Source: Brevibacterium yomogidense (GTDB lineage: Bacteria > Actinomycetota > Actinomycetes > Actinomycetales > Brevibacteriaceae). From it: a DNA stretch of 64,000 bases. Positions 26,602 to 35,971 of the stretch are shown in pieces; position 1 is the stretch's first letter, and every line of letters starts with the position of its first letter. The position numbers were made by a program, and so were the translations under genes. The stretch lies in the NCBI RefSeq assembly GCF_016107685.1, contig NZ_JABASY010000004.1, positions 242,739 through 306,738 on the forward strand. The letters run 5' to 3'. The notes under the pieces were generated by a model. It made no database searches. It had not been told where the DNA came from and saw only the letters and a program-made list of their open reading frames with translations.

Positions 26602-27099
26602 GTGGCAGAGAATACCGTCGACGATGTCGAACTGACCGAATACAGCACTGAGACCCCGGCCGATGCGGGCCTGGGCGAAACCGTGGCCGGTGGCCGCGGG
26701 CAGTCGATCACCGCACCAGGGGCAGCAGTGGGCCGCCGCAAGCAGGCGGTCGCTCGCGTCCGTCTGGTGCCGGGCACCGGCGAATGGTCGATCAACGGCC
26801 GTGACCTGGAGACCTACTTCCCGAACAAGCTGCACCAGCAGCTCGTCAACGATCCGTTCCGCCTGCTCGATCTGGAGGGTCGCTTCGATGTGATCATCCT
26901 CATCAGCGGTGGCGGGCCGTCCGGCCAGGCCGGCGCTGTGCGCCTGGGCGTGGCACGGGCACTCAACGAGATCGACCGCGACAACAACCGCCCGGACCTC
27001 AAGAAGGCCGGCTTCCTCACTCGTGACGCACGCGTCCCGGAGCGGAAGAAGGCAGGACTCAAGAAGGCGCGCAAGGCGCCGCAGTTCTCCAAGCGCTGA
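26602..27099 (+). CDS. rpsI: 30S ribosomal protein S9
   Basis: A 165-residue small-subunit protein. The conserved domain begins at about residue 42 ([20 protein letters not shown]) and ends with the tRNA-contacting tail [14 protein letters not shown], which reaches the P site. The acidic N-terminal extension of about 40 residues is normal in actinobacteria. The GTG start has GAGGAG upstream. A strong hairpin terminator follows. Confidence 0.97.
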   Translation: MAENTVDDVELTEYSTETPADAGLGETVAGGRGQSITAPGAAVGRRKQAVARVRLVPGTGEWSINGRDLETYFPNKLHQQLVNDPFRLLDLEGRFDVIILISGGGPSGQAGAVRLGVARALNEIDRDNNRPDLKKAGFLTRDARVPERKKAGLKKARKAPQFSKR

Positions 27100-27135
27100 T
27101 CCCATCCCGTCGCAGCGCGCTGCGGCACGGATGTC

Positions 27136-27172
27136 ACGAAGACCCTCGACCTGCACGGTCGGGGGTCTTCGT
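27136..27172 (+). terminator. Terminator after rpsI
   Basis: ACGAAGACCC (27136-27145) pairs with GGGTCTTCGT (27163-27172); an inner TCGACC/GGTCG arm extends the stem. CATTCAT follows. It closes the rplM-rpsI unit 36 bp after the stop. Confidence 0.75.
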
Positions 27173-27230
27173 CATTCATGCGGGGGCCGGCCCGAAGATA
27201 CCCTCCAGTAGAACGCGACGGTAATCGAAC

Positions 27231-27288
27231 TTGTCGGATGAGAGAGCCGCGAAGTAGATGCTTTCTGTACTATCGTTGTCGGACGAGA
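27231..27288 (+). promoter_or_regulatory. Upstream region of the YceI gene with paired direct repeats
   Basis: TTGTCGGATGAGA (27231-27243) and TTGTCGGACGAGA (27276-27288) are 13-bp direct repeats, one mismatch apart, 45 bp from each other. A possible promoter uses TTGTCG of the first copy as -35 and TAGATG (27255-27260) as -10 with an 18-bp spacer. The repeats could bind one regulator twice; which one is unknown. Confidence 0.4.
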
Positions 27289-27379
27289 CATGGGGGTAGG
27301 CCCTTCCACCTGCGGCTTTGCGGGCGCTTCGTGCGCACCGCCAGCTCACCCCACCGCCAGAAGCTTGGAGCAGAAGCAT

Positions 27380-27943
27380 ATGACCGACCGGATCCTCGAC
27401 GGCGCTTGGGCGATCGATCCGTCACACTCCCGTATCGGATTCTCGTCGCGGCACGCGATGGTCACGCGCGTGCGCGGAGCGTTCAACGCGGTGACCGGCA
27501 GCGCTGTCATCGACACCGTGCACCCGGAGAACTCGACCGTCGCGGTCGAGGTGGACATGGCAAGCGTCGACACACGCAACGCCGATCGGGACGCCCACCT
27601 GCGCAGCGCGGACTTCTTCGACGTGGAGACGCACCCGAACATGACGTTCGAATCGACGCAGATCGAGGAGATCGACGACGCGAGCTACATCGTGAGCGGT
27701 TCTCTCACGATCCGTGGGATCACCCGTCCGCTGTCCGTGCCGCTCAGCCTCATCGGCATCGACGTCGACCCCTCCGGGCAGACGCGGGCCGGTCTTGAGG
27801 GCACTCGTCGCATCGATCGCCGGGACTGGGACGTCACGTGGAACACCCCGCTGGATTCCGGCGGGCTGCTCGTGAGCGACAAGATCACGCTCGAGTTCGA
27901 GCTGGCACTCGTGAAGGACACGGAGAAGGACGCAGACGCCTGA
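27380..27943 (+). CDS. YceI family lipid-binding-like protein
   Basis: A 187-residue YceI domain protein, a lipocalin-like barrel thought to bind isoprenoid or other lipids. Motifs are WAIDPSHSRIGFSSRHAMVT, GSAVIDTVHPENSTVAVEVD, ADFFDVETHPNMTFESTQIE, LTIRGITRPLSVPLSL and VTWNTPLDSGGLLVSDKITL. No signal peptide is seen, so unlike E. coli YceI it is probably cytoplasmic, as in many actinobacterial homologues. The ATG at 27380 has GGAG at 27367-27370. The longer upstream frame is not used because the family fold begins right after this ATG. Confidence 0.92.
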   Translation: MTDRILDGAWAIDPSHSRIGFSSRHAMVTRVRGAFNAVTGSAVIDTVHPENSTVAVEVDMASVDTRNADRDAHLRSADFFDVETHPNMTFESTQIEEIDDASYIVSGSLTIRGITRPLSVPLSLIGIDVDPSGQTRAGLEGTRRIDRRDWDVTWNTPLDSGGLLVSDKITLEFELALVKDTEKDADA

Positions 27944-28103
27944 TCCCTCGCCGTCGACTGAGCCACCGCAGTCGACGCCCCGTTCCACGGGCTCCGCGGC
28001 TGTGGCATCCGACACCCGCGGTCCCGACAGCACCGTCTTCGGACCTTCGCGGCGGGGACGGCCGTAGACTGTGGGCCACAGTCTCAGGAAGGACACCGGA
28101 TAC

Positions 28104-29468
28104 ATGTCTCGACTCTTCGGCACCGACGGCGTCAGAGGTCTCGCGAACCGCGACATCACTGCGCGACTCGCCCTGCAGCTCGCCGTCGCCGGCAGCCGCG
28201 TGCTCGCCCAGCCAGAGAACGCTCCGTTCGGCAGGCGACCCGTGGCGATCGTCGGCCGCGACACGCGAGTGAGCGGTGAGTTCCTCGCTGCATCCACGTC
28301 CGCCGGCATCGCGTCGACAGGAGTCGACGTCCAGGACGTCGGTGTCCTCCCCACCCCGGGCATCGCGTACGCGGTGAAATCCACGGGTGCCGCGTTCGGC
28401 GTCGTGATCTCCGCGTCGCACAATGCGATGCCGGACAACGGCATCAAGTTCTTCGGCCCCGGCGGGACGAAGCTCACCGACGCGCAGGAGGACGAGATCC
28501 TCGCGCTGCTGGACAAGGACTGGAACCGCCCCACGGGTGCCCAGGTGGGGCGGATCGCCCGCTACCCGGCCGCGGCAGACGAATTCACGGAGCATCTGGT
28601 GCGGGGACTGGGCGTGTCCCAGGGGAAGCAGCCGCTGTCCGGACTCACCGTCGTCGTCGACTGCGCGCACGGTGCGGCCTCCGTCGTGGGGCCTGCGGCC
28701 CTGCGGCAGGCCGGTGCAGAGGTGATCGTCACCGCGGCGGAACCCAACGGCTACAACATCAACGACGGTGTCGGCTCGACCCACATCGACAACCTGCGCG
28801 GCGCAGTCGTCGAACAGCAGGCTGATCTGGGTGTGGCGTTCGACGGCGACGCCGACCGCTGCCTGGCCGTCGACGCTCTGGGCCGCGAAGTCGACGGCGA
28901 CCAGGTCATGGGCATCCTCGCGCTGGGGATGAAGGAGGACGGGGCTCTCGCAGACGACACACTCGTCGTCACCGTCATGTCGAACCTGGGCCTGCGGCTG
29001 GCGATGGAGAAGCGCGGCATCCGGATCGAGGAGACGGCGGTGGGCGACCGCTACGTGCTGGAGCGGATGCTCAAGGGCGGCTATTCGCTGGGAGGCGAGC
29101 AGTCGGGCCACGTGCTGCTCCTGGAACACGGGACGACGGGCGACGGCGTGCAGACTGCGCTGCACGTCATGCACCGCATGGCGACGTCCAAGCGGACGCT
29201 CGCCGACCTTGCGGCAGAGGTGCCGAAGCTCCCTCAGGTCCTCATCAACGTCAAGGGCGTCGACAAGACCCGTGCGGGCAGCGATCCGACGGTGCAGGAG
29301 CAGGTCGCCGCAGTCGAAGCGGAGCTGGGGGAGACCGGTCGCGTGCTGCTGCGCGCATCCGGTACGGAGCCGGTCATCCGCGTGATGGTCGAAGCGGCGA
29401 CGGAAGAGGACGCGCACTCCCAGGCGCAGCACCTCGCGACCGTCGTGGGGGAGTGCCTGGCCCTCTGA
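28104..29468 (+). CDS. glmM: Phosphoglucosamine mutase
   Basis: A 454-residue enzyme that converts glucosamine-6-phosphate to glucosamine-1-phosphate for UDP-GlcNAc and peptidoglycan. It has [13 protein letters not shown] at the start, the phosphoserine loop [17 protein letters not shown] near residue 104, the metal loop [13 protein letters not shown], the sugar loop [11 protein letters not shown], and the phosphate loop [22 protein letters not shown] at 28086-28093 fixes the start. GlmS, the preceding enzyme in the pathway, is about 6.5 kb downstream on the same strand. Confidence 0.97.
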   Translation: MSRLFGTDGVRGLANRDITARLALQLAVAGSRVLAQPENAPFGRRPVAIVGRDTRVSGEFLAASTSAGIASTGVDVQDVGVLPTPGIAYAVKSTGAAFGVVISASHNAMPDNGIKFFGPGGTKLTDAQEDEILALLDKDWNRPTGAQVGRIARYPAAADEFTEHLVRGLGVSQGKQPLSGLTVVVDCAHGAASVVGPAALRQAGAEVIVTAAEPNGYNINDGVGSTHIDNLRGAVVEQQADLGVAFDGDADRCLAVDALGREVDGDQVMGILALGMKEDGALADDTLVVTVMSNLGLRLAMEKRGIRIEETAVGDRYVLERMLKGGYSLGGEQSGHVLLLEHGTTGDGVQTALHVMHRMATSKRTLADLAAEVPKLPQVLINVKGVDKTRAGSDPTVQEQVAAVEAELGETGRVLLRASGTEPVIRVMVEAATEEDAHSQAQHLATVVGECLAL

Positions 29469-29480
29469 CGCCGCGCGGTC

Positions 29481-31358
29481 TCAGCTGTCCTGGCGGAACT
29501 GGGTGCGGTACAGCTCTGCGTAGCGCCCGTCCCGGGTGAGGAGCGCCGCGTGATCACCGCGCTCGATGATCTCGCCGCCCTCGACCACGAGGATCTCGTC
29601 GGCGGCCTTGATCGTGGACAGCCGGTGGGCGATCACGAGGGCGGTCCTGCCCTCCATCGCCTCGCCCAACGCCATCTGGATGGCCGCTTCGTTCGTCGAA
29701 TCGAGTGCGCTCGTCGCCTCGTCGAGGATGACGATCGGCGGGGAGGCGAGCAGCAGGCGGGCGATGGTCAGCCGCTGGCGCTCACCACCGGACAGGCGGT
29801 AGCCGCGTTCGCCGATGACGGTGTCGAGGCCGTCGGGCAGGTTCGCCAGCACTCCGTCCAGGCGGGCCCGGTGCACTGCGTCGCGCAGATCCTCCTCTGA
29901 CGCGCCCGGCTTCGCGATGAGCAGGTTCTCGCGGATGGATTCGTGGAAGAGGTGACCGTCCTGCGTCACCATCCCGACCGCGCGCTGGAGGTCGCGGAAG
30001 GACAGCTGCCGCACGTCGATGCCGCCCAGTTCCACCGCACCGTGGGTCACGTCGTACAGACGCGGCACCAGGGAGGCGAGCGTCGATTTGCCCGCGCCGG
30101 ACGAACCGACCAGTGCGATCGTGCGGCCCGCGGGGATCTCGACGTCGATGCCGTGGAGGACCTCGGTCCCACCCCGCTCGTCCAGGGTCGAGACCTCTTC
30201 GAGGGAGGTGAGTGAGACCTCGGTCGCGGAGGGGTACGCGAAGCGGACGTCGCGGAACGCGACGGACAGGGTGCCGTCCGGCAGGGGAGTGGGGTCGTCC
30301 GCCTCGCGGATGAGGGCGACCAGGTCGAGGACCTCGAACACCCGCTTGAAGCTCACGACCGCACTCATGATGTCCATGCGGGCGTTCGCGAGCATCGTGA
30401 GGGGCCCGTAGAGGCGGGTGAGCAGCATCGCGAGCGTGACGACCTGGCCCGCATCGAGCGTGCCCGCGACCGCCTGCCAACCGCCCAGCCCGTAGACCAG
30501 GGCGAGAGCGAGCGCGCTCACCAGCGTGAGCGCGGTGACGAACGTCGCCTGCAGCATCGCGACGCGCACGCCGATGTCGCGGACGCGTTCGGCACGCACC
30601 GCGAATTCCGCGGATTCGTGCGCGGGATCCCCGAAGAGGCGGACGAGGGTCGCACCGCCGGCAGAGAACCGCTCCGTCATCCGCGTCGACATCGCCGCGT
30701 TGTGATCAGCCGCTTCGTACTGGAGCTTCGCGAGCTTGCCGCCCAGCGAGCGGGCGGGGATGAGGAAGATCGGCAGGAGGAGGATCGACAGCAGTGTGAC
30801 CTGCCAGGAGATCGTCACCATGACACCCACCGTGAGTGCGAGCGACACGATGTTCGACACGACCCCGGACAGGGTGTTGGAGAACGCGCGCTGCGCGCCG
30901 ATCACGTCCGTGTTGAGGCGGGAGACCAGCGCTCCGGTGCGCGTGCGGTTGAAGAACGCGATCGGCATCGTCTGCACGTGGTCGTACACGGCGGTCCGCA
31001 GGTCGTAGATGAGGCCCTCACCCACACGGGACGACAGCCAGCGGTTCGCGATGGTGATGACGGCCTCGGCGATCGCGAGACCCGCGATGGCGGCGGCGAG
31101 CCACCCGATGGTCGACAGAGGGCCGCCTGCGGTGATCGCGTTGACGACGTTGCCGGACAGGACGGGGGTGACGACGCCCACGACGCTCGCCAGGACGGAC
31201 AGGACGAGGAAGCCGATGAGCTTCCCCTTCTGCCGGGCGGCGAAGCGGAAGATGCGGCTGATGGTGGGGCGGTCGATCTTCACGTCCGGGGCATCACCGC
31301 CGGAGCGGACGCTGCTGGTCTGCCGGCGCAGCATCATGTGGGGACTGTTCATGCTCAT
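29481..31358 (-). CDS. ABC exporter, fused permease and ATPase
   Basis: A 625-residue half-transporter of the type that dimerises to export drugs, lipids or peptides. The six-helix membrane domain spans about residues 40-320. The ATPase domain has Walker A VGSSGAGKSTLASL, the Q-loop in GMVTQDGHLFHESI, signature LSGGERQRLTIARLLL, Walker B IVILDEATSALD and the switch in VIAHRLSTI. GGGAGG on the coding strand precedes the ATG at 31358. It is convergent with glmM and there is only 12 bp between their stops. The substrate is unknown. The 277 bp up to coaA hold no gene that I can support. Confidence 0.9.
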   Translation of the reverse strand: MSMNSPHMMLRRQTSSVRSGGDAPDVKIDRPTISRIFRFAARQKGKLIGFLVLSVLASVVGVVTPVLSGNVVNAITAGGPLSTIGWLAAAIAGLAIAEAVITIANRWLSSRVGEGLIYDLRTAVYDHVQTMPIAFFNRTRTGALVSRLNTDVIGAQRAFSNTLSGVVSNIVSLALTVGVMVTISWQVTLLSILLLPIFLIPARSLGGKLAKLQYEAADHNAAMSTRMTERFSAGGATLVRLFGDPAHESAEFAVRAERVRDIGVRVAMLQATFVTALTLVSALALALVYGLGGWQAVAGTLDAGQVVTLAMLLTRLYGPLTMLANARMDIMSAVVSFKRVFEVLDLVALIREADDPTPLPDGTLSVAFRDVRFAYPSATEVSLTSLEEVSTLDERGGTEVLHGIDVEIPAGRTIALVGSSGAGKSTLASLVPRLYDVTHGAVELGGIDVRQLSFRDLQRAVGMVTQDGHLFHESIRENLLIAKPGASEEDLRDAVHRARLDGVLANLPDGLDTVIGERGYRLSGGERQRLTIARLLLASPPIVILDEATSALDSTNEAAIQMALGEAMEGRTALVIAHRLSTIKAADEILVVEGGEIIERGDHAALLTRDGRYAELYRTQFRQDS

Positions 31359-31635
31359 AGGGCCTCCCTGAGGGCGGGAACGAGTGAGGCGGGAACGACC
31401 GCACCCTGCACGGGCGGCCCGCGGCGGGCCCGCGCGCGGGGTCGGGTGCGATCGGTATCGACGATCTCAACACCGGCCGACCCGCTTTCGATTCCCGCAT
31501 CACACGGGAGAGGCCCCAGAGCGCGTCGAGGGTGCGTGCCGCCATACGGACCTCACCCGCCGCTGGTCCGGCGTCATCGTGGCGAGCCGACCACTCGCGG
31601 ACGAGCTCTGCGAGGTCATCCGCGGCTGAACGGCC

Positions 31636-32679
31636 TCACAGTTTGCGCAGCTGGATGCGGGAGACGGAGTGGTCGGACGACTTCCGCAGCAGCAGATCCG
31701 CGCGGCCGCGGGACGGCATGACGTTCTGGTGGAGGTTGGGGGCGTTGATGGAGTCCCAGATCTCCGTGGCGAGTTCACGGGCCTCGTCGTCGCTCAGCTG
31801 CGAGTAGCGGTGGAAGAACGAGTCGGGGTCCGTGAACGCGCCGTGCTTGAGCCGCAGGAACCGGCTGATGTACCAGGAGCGGACGTCTGCGGCGGAGGCG
31901 TCGACGTAGATGGAGAAGTCGAAGTAGTCGCTCACGGACACGCCCACCTTGCCGTCTGCGCGGGGGCGGGGCGGCTGGAGGACGTTGAGGCCTTCGACGA
32001 TGAGGATGTCAGGCCGGCGCACAGTGATGCTGGCGCCGGGGACGATGTCGTAGGTGTGGTGCGAGTAGACAGGGGCGCGCACTTCCTCCGCACCGGACTT
32101 CACAGCGGCCATGAAGCGCAGCAGGCCGCGCCGGTCATAGGACTCGGGGAAGCCCTTGCGGCCGCTCAGCCCCCTGCGGGCCAGCTCCGCGTTGGGGAAG
32201 AGGAAGCCGTCCGTCGTGAGGAGCTCGACGCGGGGCGTGTCCGACCAGCGGGCGAGCATCTCCCGCAGCAGACGGGCGGTCGTCGACTTGCCCACGGCGA
32301 CGGAGCCCGCGACGCCGATGACGAACGGTGTGCGCTGTGGAGCGGGCTCGAACCCCTCGTTGCGCAGCGGGGAGAGGAACTTCCGCGTGACGTCGTGCTT
32401 CTGCCCCCGCGCCGCGGAGTACAGGTTGAGGAGCCGCGACAGCGGGAGGTAGATCGACTCCACCTCGTCGATGTCGATGCGCTCACCCAGACCGCGCAGC
32501 CGCGCCACGTCGGACGTGGTGAGGGGGAGAGGGGTGGAGTCCGCGAGCCTGGACCACTGCTCGCGCGTGAAGTGCCAGTACGGGGACTGCGCGTCCGTGT
32601 CCGGCCGGGGCTTCGGTCGGAGACCCGCGAGCCGTCGGGCGGCATCGGAGACGAGGGACTCCCTGTCGTGCTCAACCAT
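31636..32679 (-). CDS. coaA: Pantothenate kinase, type I
   Basis: A 347-residue kinase for the first step of coenzyme A synthesis. Walker A is GSVAVGKST (125-133). Family motifs include [20 protein letters not shown]-type segment [46 protein letters not shown], and [11 protein letters not shown]. The length of 347 is slightly above the E. coli enzyme (316) because of an N-terminal extension of about 25 residues. AAGAAT lies seven bases upstream of the ATG on the minus strand, a weak leaderless promoter candidate. Confidence 0.95.
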   Translation of the reverse strand: MVEHDRESLVSDAARRLAGLRPKPRPDTDAQSPYWHFTREQWSRLADSTPLPLTTSDVARLRGLGERIDIDEVESIYLPLSRLLNLYSAARGQKHDVTRKFLSPLRNEGFEPAPQRTPFVIGVAGSVAVGKSTTARLLREMLARWSDTPRVELLTTDGFLFPNAELARRGLSGRKGFPESYDRRGLLRFMAAVKSGAEEVRAPVYSHHTYDIVPGASITVRRPDILIVEGLNVLQPPRPRADGKVGVSVSDYFDFSIYVDASAADVRSWYISRFLRLKHGAFTDPDSFFHRYSQLSDDEARELATEIWDSINAPNLHQNVMPSRGRADLLLRKSSDHSVSRIQLRKL

Positions 32680-32793
32680 GCGCCCGATTCTTCCATGCGA
32701 CGGCGTGAGCCATGTCTCGCGGGTGGAGTGTGAGACGGACGACCGAGCGAGGGCCGGGGCAGAGCGGCACTCGTCAGTCGTGAATACGAATCG

Positions 32794-32828
32794 GTAGTCA
32801 CGGCGCGTTGATTACGTTATTGTAGTCA
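32794..32828 (+). promoter_or_regulatory. Candidate hipBA operator: two GTAGTCA repeats
   Basis: GTAGTCA occurs at 32794-32800 and 32822-32828, 28 bp apart, in a stretch clearly richer in A/T than its surroundings. The second copy overlaps a possible -10 (TATTGT, 32818-32823). HipB-type antitoxins autoregulate from such sites; binding here is inferred. Confidence 0.4.
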
Positions 32829-32861
32829 TTGACGGGTGGAGAGAGACGACCAGGGAGCGGC

Positions 32862-33101
32862 ATGCGTGCACAGATCAGCTCTGCGGCGGACATGGGCCGC
32901 CTTGTCCGCTATGTGAGGAACCACCACGGTGTGTCGCAGCGGGACCTGGCCCAGCGTCTGGGTGTCACCCAGCGATGGCTGTCCGAGCTGGAGTCGGGGA
33001 AGGGCAAGCAGCTCAACGACCGTTACTTCCGAGTCCTCACCGCTCTGGGTGTGCGACTGGACGCCGAGGTGCACGGCATCGACGAACCGCCCGCGTCATG
33101 A
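32862..33101 (+). CDS. hipB: HipB-like antitoxin, XRE-type HTH
   Basis: A 79-residue DNA-binding protein with a helix-turn-helix at about residues 12-65 (MGRLVRYVRNHHGVSQRDLA, then LGVTQRWLSELESGKGKQLN, DRYFRVLTALGVRL). This is the HipB/Y4mF pattern. It should neutralise the downstream HipA kinase and repress the pair's promoter. Start ATG 32862 has GGGAG upstream; its stop overlaps hipA (ATGA at 33098), giving coupled synthesis. It is smaller than E. coli HipB (88), and the C-terminal tail is short. Confidence 0.87.
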   Translation: MRAQISSAADMGRLVRYVRNHHGVSQRDLAQRLGVTQRWLSELESGKGKQLNDRYFRVLTALGVRLDAEVHGIDEPPAS

Positions 33102-34414
33102 CCGCATCACTCGATGTACGGCTCACGGGGACGGTGATCGGTGAGTTCCTGCCTGACAGCTCGTTCCGCTGGGCCGAAGGTTGGGAGCAACTGTCACCGT
33201 TGAACTCGGCAGTGCTCTCCCACAGTCTTCCGTTCGGTGCGGACCGACCGGACCCCGGGCCCTTCTTCGGCGGACTGCTGCCGGAAGGGATCGGTCTGCA
33301 GGAACTGGCGAGAGAAGCGAGGGTCGCATCGGACGACCTGCACGGCCTGCTCGCGGAAGTGGGTGCGGATGTCGGCGGTGCTGTCACGATCGGCGAACCT
33401 CGGCCGCCGTTGGATCCCCTCGTCCTCGACGAACCTGATCTCAGCGGTGTGCTCGAGAGGGCACGAGGTTACCTGCGGGCCAGCGCAGTCGGGGGAGGCG
33501 GCTCCTCTGCGACCGGAGTGCGGCCGAAGGTCGCGCTCACGTGGGACTCCGCGACCGAGAAGTGGATGGTGGGGCGCGGGTCGTACCCTTCCACACACCT
33601 GCTCAAGCCCGTCCCCCGGGAAGAGGCGGCGGGGGTCCGAGCCGAGGCGTACCTCAACGCGATCGCGCGCGCCATCGGTCTGTCAGGCCACTCAGCGTCA
33701 GTGGAGGGCGCAGGAGAGCACGTGGTCCTGGTGGTCGAGCGCTACGACCGGGTGGTCCCCGACGACGGTCCGGCCGTGCGTGTGCACCAAGAGGATGCAG
33801 CCCAGGCTCTGGGCCTTCCCTGGGGAGGCAACGCGAAGTACGAGCAGGTGGAGTCACGGGCCTCGCTGCGGAATGTGGCCTCACTGCTGTCTGTGCACGG
33901 GTCGGTCTTCGCCCCCGGGTCGGACGACCGTGAGGGCCTACTGCAGATGACGACCCTCAACATCGTCGCCGGCAACACGGATGCCCACGCGAAGAATTTC
34001 TCGCTCCTGCTGCCGCAGATCGGCGTTCCCACTTCTCAACCCGAGGGGACCGTGCGGCTCGCCGACGCCTACGACATCGTCCCGCAATCGTTCTTCACGG
34101 CTGAACCCGATCCTCTTGCCATGCGCGTGAATGGGAAGGCGGCTGCGGGGGCGGTCACTGCGGGGGACCTCATCGCCGAAGCGTCCGCCTGGGGGCTCTC
34201 CCGGTCTCGCGCCGCTGAGGTCGTGACGAACACGCTTCGGGCGATTGAGCGGACGGTGGGGGACGGGATCGGCGAGGACGGAACAGGAGGGTACGGCCCG
34301 CCACCAGGATTGCAGGACTTCTTGACGGAGCAGGCGACCAATCTGCTCCGGGGCGACCAGGCGTGGACGCGCGCGTTGCCTGCAGGGCTCGCCTACGCGA
34401 AGCGGGGGGAGTAG
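33098..34414 (+). CDS. hipA: HipA-family serine/threonine kinase toxin
   Basis: A 438-residue kinase (E. coli HipA is 440). It has an N-terminal Couple_hipA domain (LSPLNSAVLSHSLPFG, FFGGLLPEGIGLQELAR), the ATP-binding strand THLLKPVP, the catalytic loop NTDAHAKNFSLLL (Asp near residue 295), and the metal-binding DAYD in LADAYDIVPQSFF. HipA phosphorylates glutamyl-tRNA synthetase in E. coli and induces dormancy; the target here is inferred. Both catalytic motifs are intact, so the toxin looks active. It overlaps hipB by 4 bp. Confidence 0.9.
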   Translation: MTASLDVRLTGTVIGEFLPDSSFRWAEGWEQLSPLNSAVLSHSLPFGADRPDPGPFFGGLLPEGIGLQELAREARVASDDLHGLLAEVGADVGGAVTIGEPRPPLDPLVLDEPDLSGVLERARGYLRASAVGGGGSSATGVRPKVALTWDSATEKWMVGRGSYPSTHLLKPVPREEAAGVRAEAYLNAIARAIGLSGHSASVEGAGEHVVLVVERYDRVVPDDGPAVRVHQEDAAQALGLPWGGNAKYEQVESRASLRNVASLLSVHGSVFAPGSDDREGLLQMTTLNIVAGNTDAHAKNFSLLLPQIGVPTSQPEGTVRLADAYDIVPQSFFTAEPDPLAMRVNGKAAAGAVTAGDLIAEASAWGLSRSRAAEVVTNTLRAIERTVGDGIGEDGTGGYGPPPGLQDFLTEQATNLLRGDQAWTRALPAGLAYAKRGE

Positions 34415-34467
34415 GAGAGCGCTGCTGCCAGCCGCCCCGTCCGCCTGCTCTGACACAATCGACCTCT

Positions 34468-35826
34468 GTGACCCCTCGTCCTCCTCGCCGTCGTCGCCTG
34501 CGTGCGCTCTTCGCCGACACCCGCCCCCTCCAGCACGCGCACTACCGCAGGCTGTGGACGGCGAACATCGTCACGTCGATCGGTGCGCAGCTCACGGTCG
34601 TCGCGGTCCCCGCGCAGATCTACGCGATCACCCAGTCGTCCGCGATGGTGGGACTCACGGGAGTGTTCGGTCTGGTCCCGCTCGTCGTGTTCGGGCTGTG
34701 GGGTGGGGCGCTCGCGGACTCGATGGACCGTCGGAAGCTGCTCCTCGTCACGACGACCGGGCTCATCCTCACCGCCGCCCTCTTCTGGGTGCAGGCGGCC
34801 CTGCAGCTGAACAACGTGTGGCTGCTGCTCGCCATCTTCGCGCTCCAGCAGTCGTTCTTCGCCGTCAACCAGCCCGTCCGCACCGCGATCCTGCCGAAGA
34901 TCATCCCCATGAACCTCCTCCCGTCCGCGATGAGCCTCAACATGACCGTCGTCATGGCGGGGGCGATCGTGGGCCCGCTGGTGGGCGGCGCACTCATCCC
35001 CATCATGGGATTCGCGTGGCTGTACCTCGCGGACACCCTCTTCCTGCTGGCGACCCTCTACGCGGTGATCCGCCTGCCGTCCCTGGTCCCGGACAACGCG
35101 ATCAGCAGTCCCGGCCTGCGCAGCGTCATCGACGGGTTCCGCTACCTGCGCCTGCACCACGTGCTGCTCATGAGCTTCGTCGTCGACATCATCGCGATGG
35201 TGTTCGGCATGCCCCGCATCCTCTTCCCGGAGATCGCCCACGAATCGTTCGGCGGGCCCGTCGACGGAGGGATCGTCTACGCGCTGTTCTTCGCCGCGAT
35301 GCCGGCCGGCACCGTGCTGGGCGGGATCTTCTCCGGCTGGGTGTCCCGGGTGGAGCGGCAGGGACTCGCCGTCGTCAACGCGATCATCGTGTGGGGCGCC
35401 GCGATGGCCGTGCTGGGACTGGCCGTCGGCCTCGCCGACCGTCACCTCCCCGCCGCCGAGGCCGCGGCCGGGTCCACGACCTCGGGCCCGGACGGCGGAC
35501 TCGTCGTCAGCGGGATGCTGCTCGTCCTCCTCGTCGTGGGCCTCGGCATGCTCGTGGTGGGCGGGGCCGCGGACATGGCGTCGGCGGCCTTCCGCTCCAC
35601 GATGCTGCAGGAGGCCGCGAGCGACGACGTGCGAGGCCGGCTGCAGGGGGTCTTCATCGTCGTCGTCGCGGGTGGACCGCGACTGGCCGACATCCTCCAC
35701 GGGTGGGCGGCCTCGGGCGTGGGCGCCGGGTGGGCCACCGGCGGCGGGGGACTGCTCGTCATCGTCGGCGTCGTCACCGCGTGTGCGCTGGTCCCGGCGT
35801 TCCACCGGTACCGGGTGGAGCGGTGA
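34468..35826 (+). CDS. MFS transporter (EntS/MFS_3-type exporter)
   Basis: A 452-residue major-facilitator protein with about 11-12 predicted helices. It opens RRLWTANIVTSIGAQLTVVA and has the MFS motif A region FGLWGGALADSMDRRKLLLV, then QSFFAVNQPVRTAILPKIIP and AGTVLGGIFSGWVSRVERQG. This resembles the enterobactin-exporter/MFS_3 group, but no siderophore gene is near and the substrate is unknown. The GTG start at 34468 is preferred over the upstream frame because the latter adds a Cys/Arg-rich, non-conserved stretch. CACAAT eight bases before GTG could be a -10. Confidence 0.87.
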   Translation: MTPRPPRRRRLRALFADTRPLQHAHYRRLWTANIVTSIGAQLTVVAVPAQIYAITQSSAMVGLTGVFGLVPLVVFGLWGGALADSMDRRKLLLVTTTGLILTAALFWVQAALQLNNVWLLLAIFALQQSFFAVNQPVRTAILPKIIPMNLLPSAMSLNMTVVMAGAIVGPLVGGALIPIMGFAWLYLADTLFLLATLYAVIRLPSLVPDNAISSPGLRSVIDGFRYLRLHHVLLMSFVVDIIAMVFGMPRILFPEIAHESFGGPVDGGIVYALFFAAMPAGTVLGGIFSGWVSRVERQGLAVVNAIIVWGAAMAVLGLAVGLADRHLPAAEAAAGSTTSGPDGGLVVSGMLLVLLVVGLGMLVVGGAADMASAAFRSTMLQEAASDDVRGRLQGVFIVVVAGGPRLADILHGWAASGVGAGWATGGGGLLVIVGVVTACALVPAFHRYRVER

Positions 35827-35959
35827 CCGGCTGCGTGGTCGAGTGATGCGGCGGATATCGCAGTCGGCCGCGTGACGCGGAGCACGCCGAACCTGCGTCT
35901 TTCCTTCGGATCACGGTACTGGCCCGGCCGACCGGCACGTGTGCCCTTGCTCCGGCGGT

Positions 35960-35965
35960 TACGCT
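35960..35965 (+). promoter_or_regulatory. -10-like hexamer of glmS (leaderless candidate)
   Basis: TACGCT (within TTACGCT) ends six bases before the glmS ATG at 35972; the bases between are TTTTCC, with no Shine-Dalgarno. Confidence 0.55.
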
Positions 35966-35971
35966 TTTTCC

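Noticed and set aside
35880..35971. A glmS ribozyme upstream of glmS
   Set aside because: That ribozyme belongs mainly to Firmicutes. No conserved core is visible, and the -10 hexamer places the transcript start at or next to the ATG, leaving no leader.
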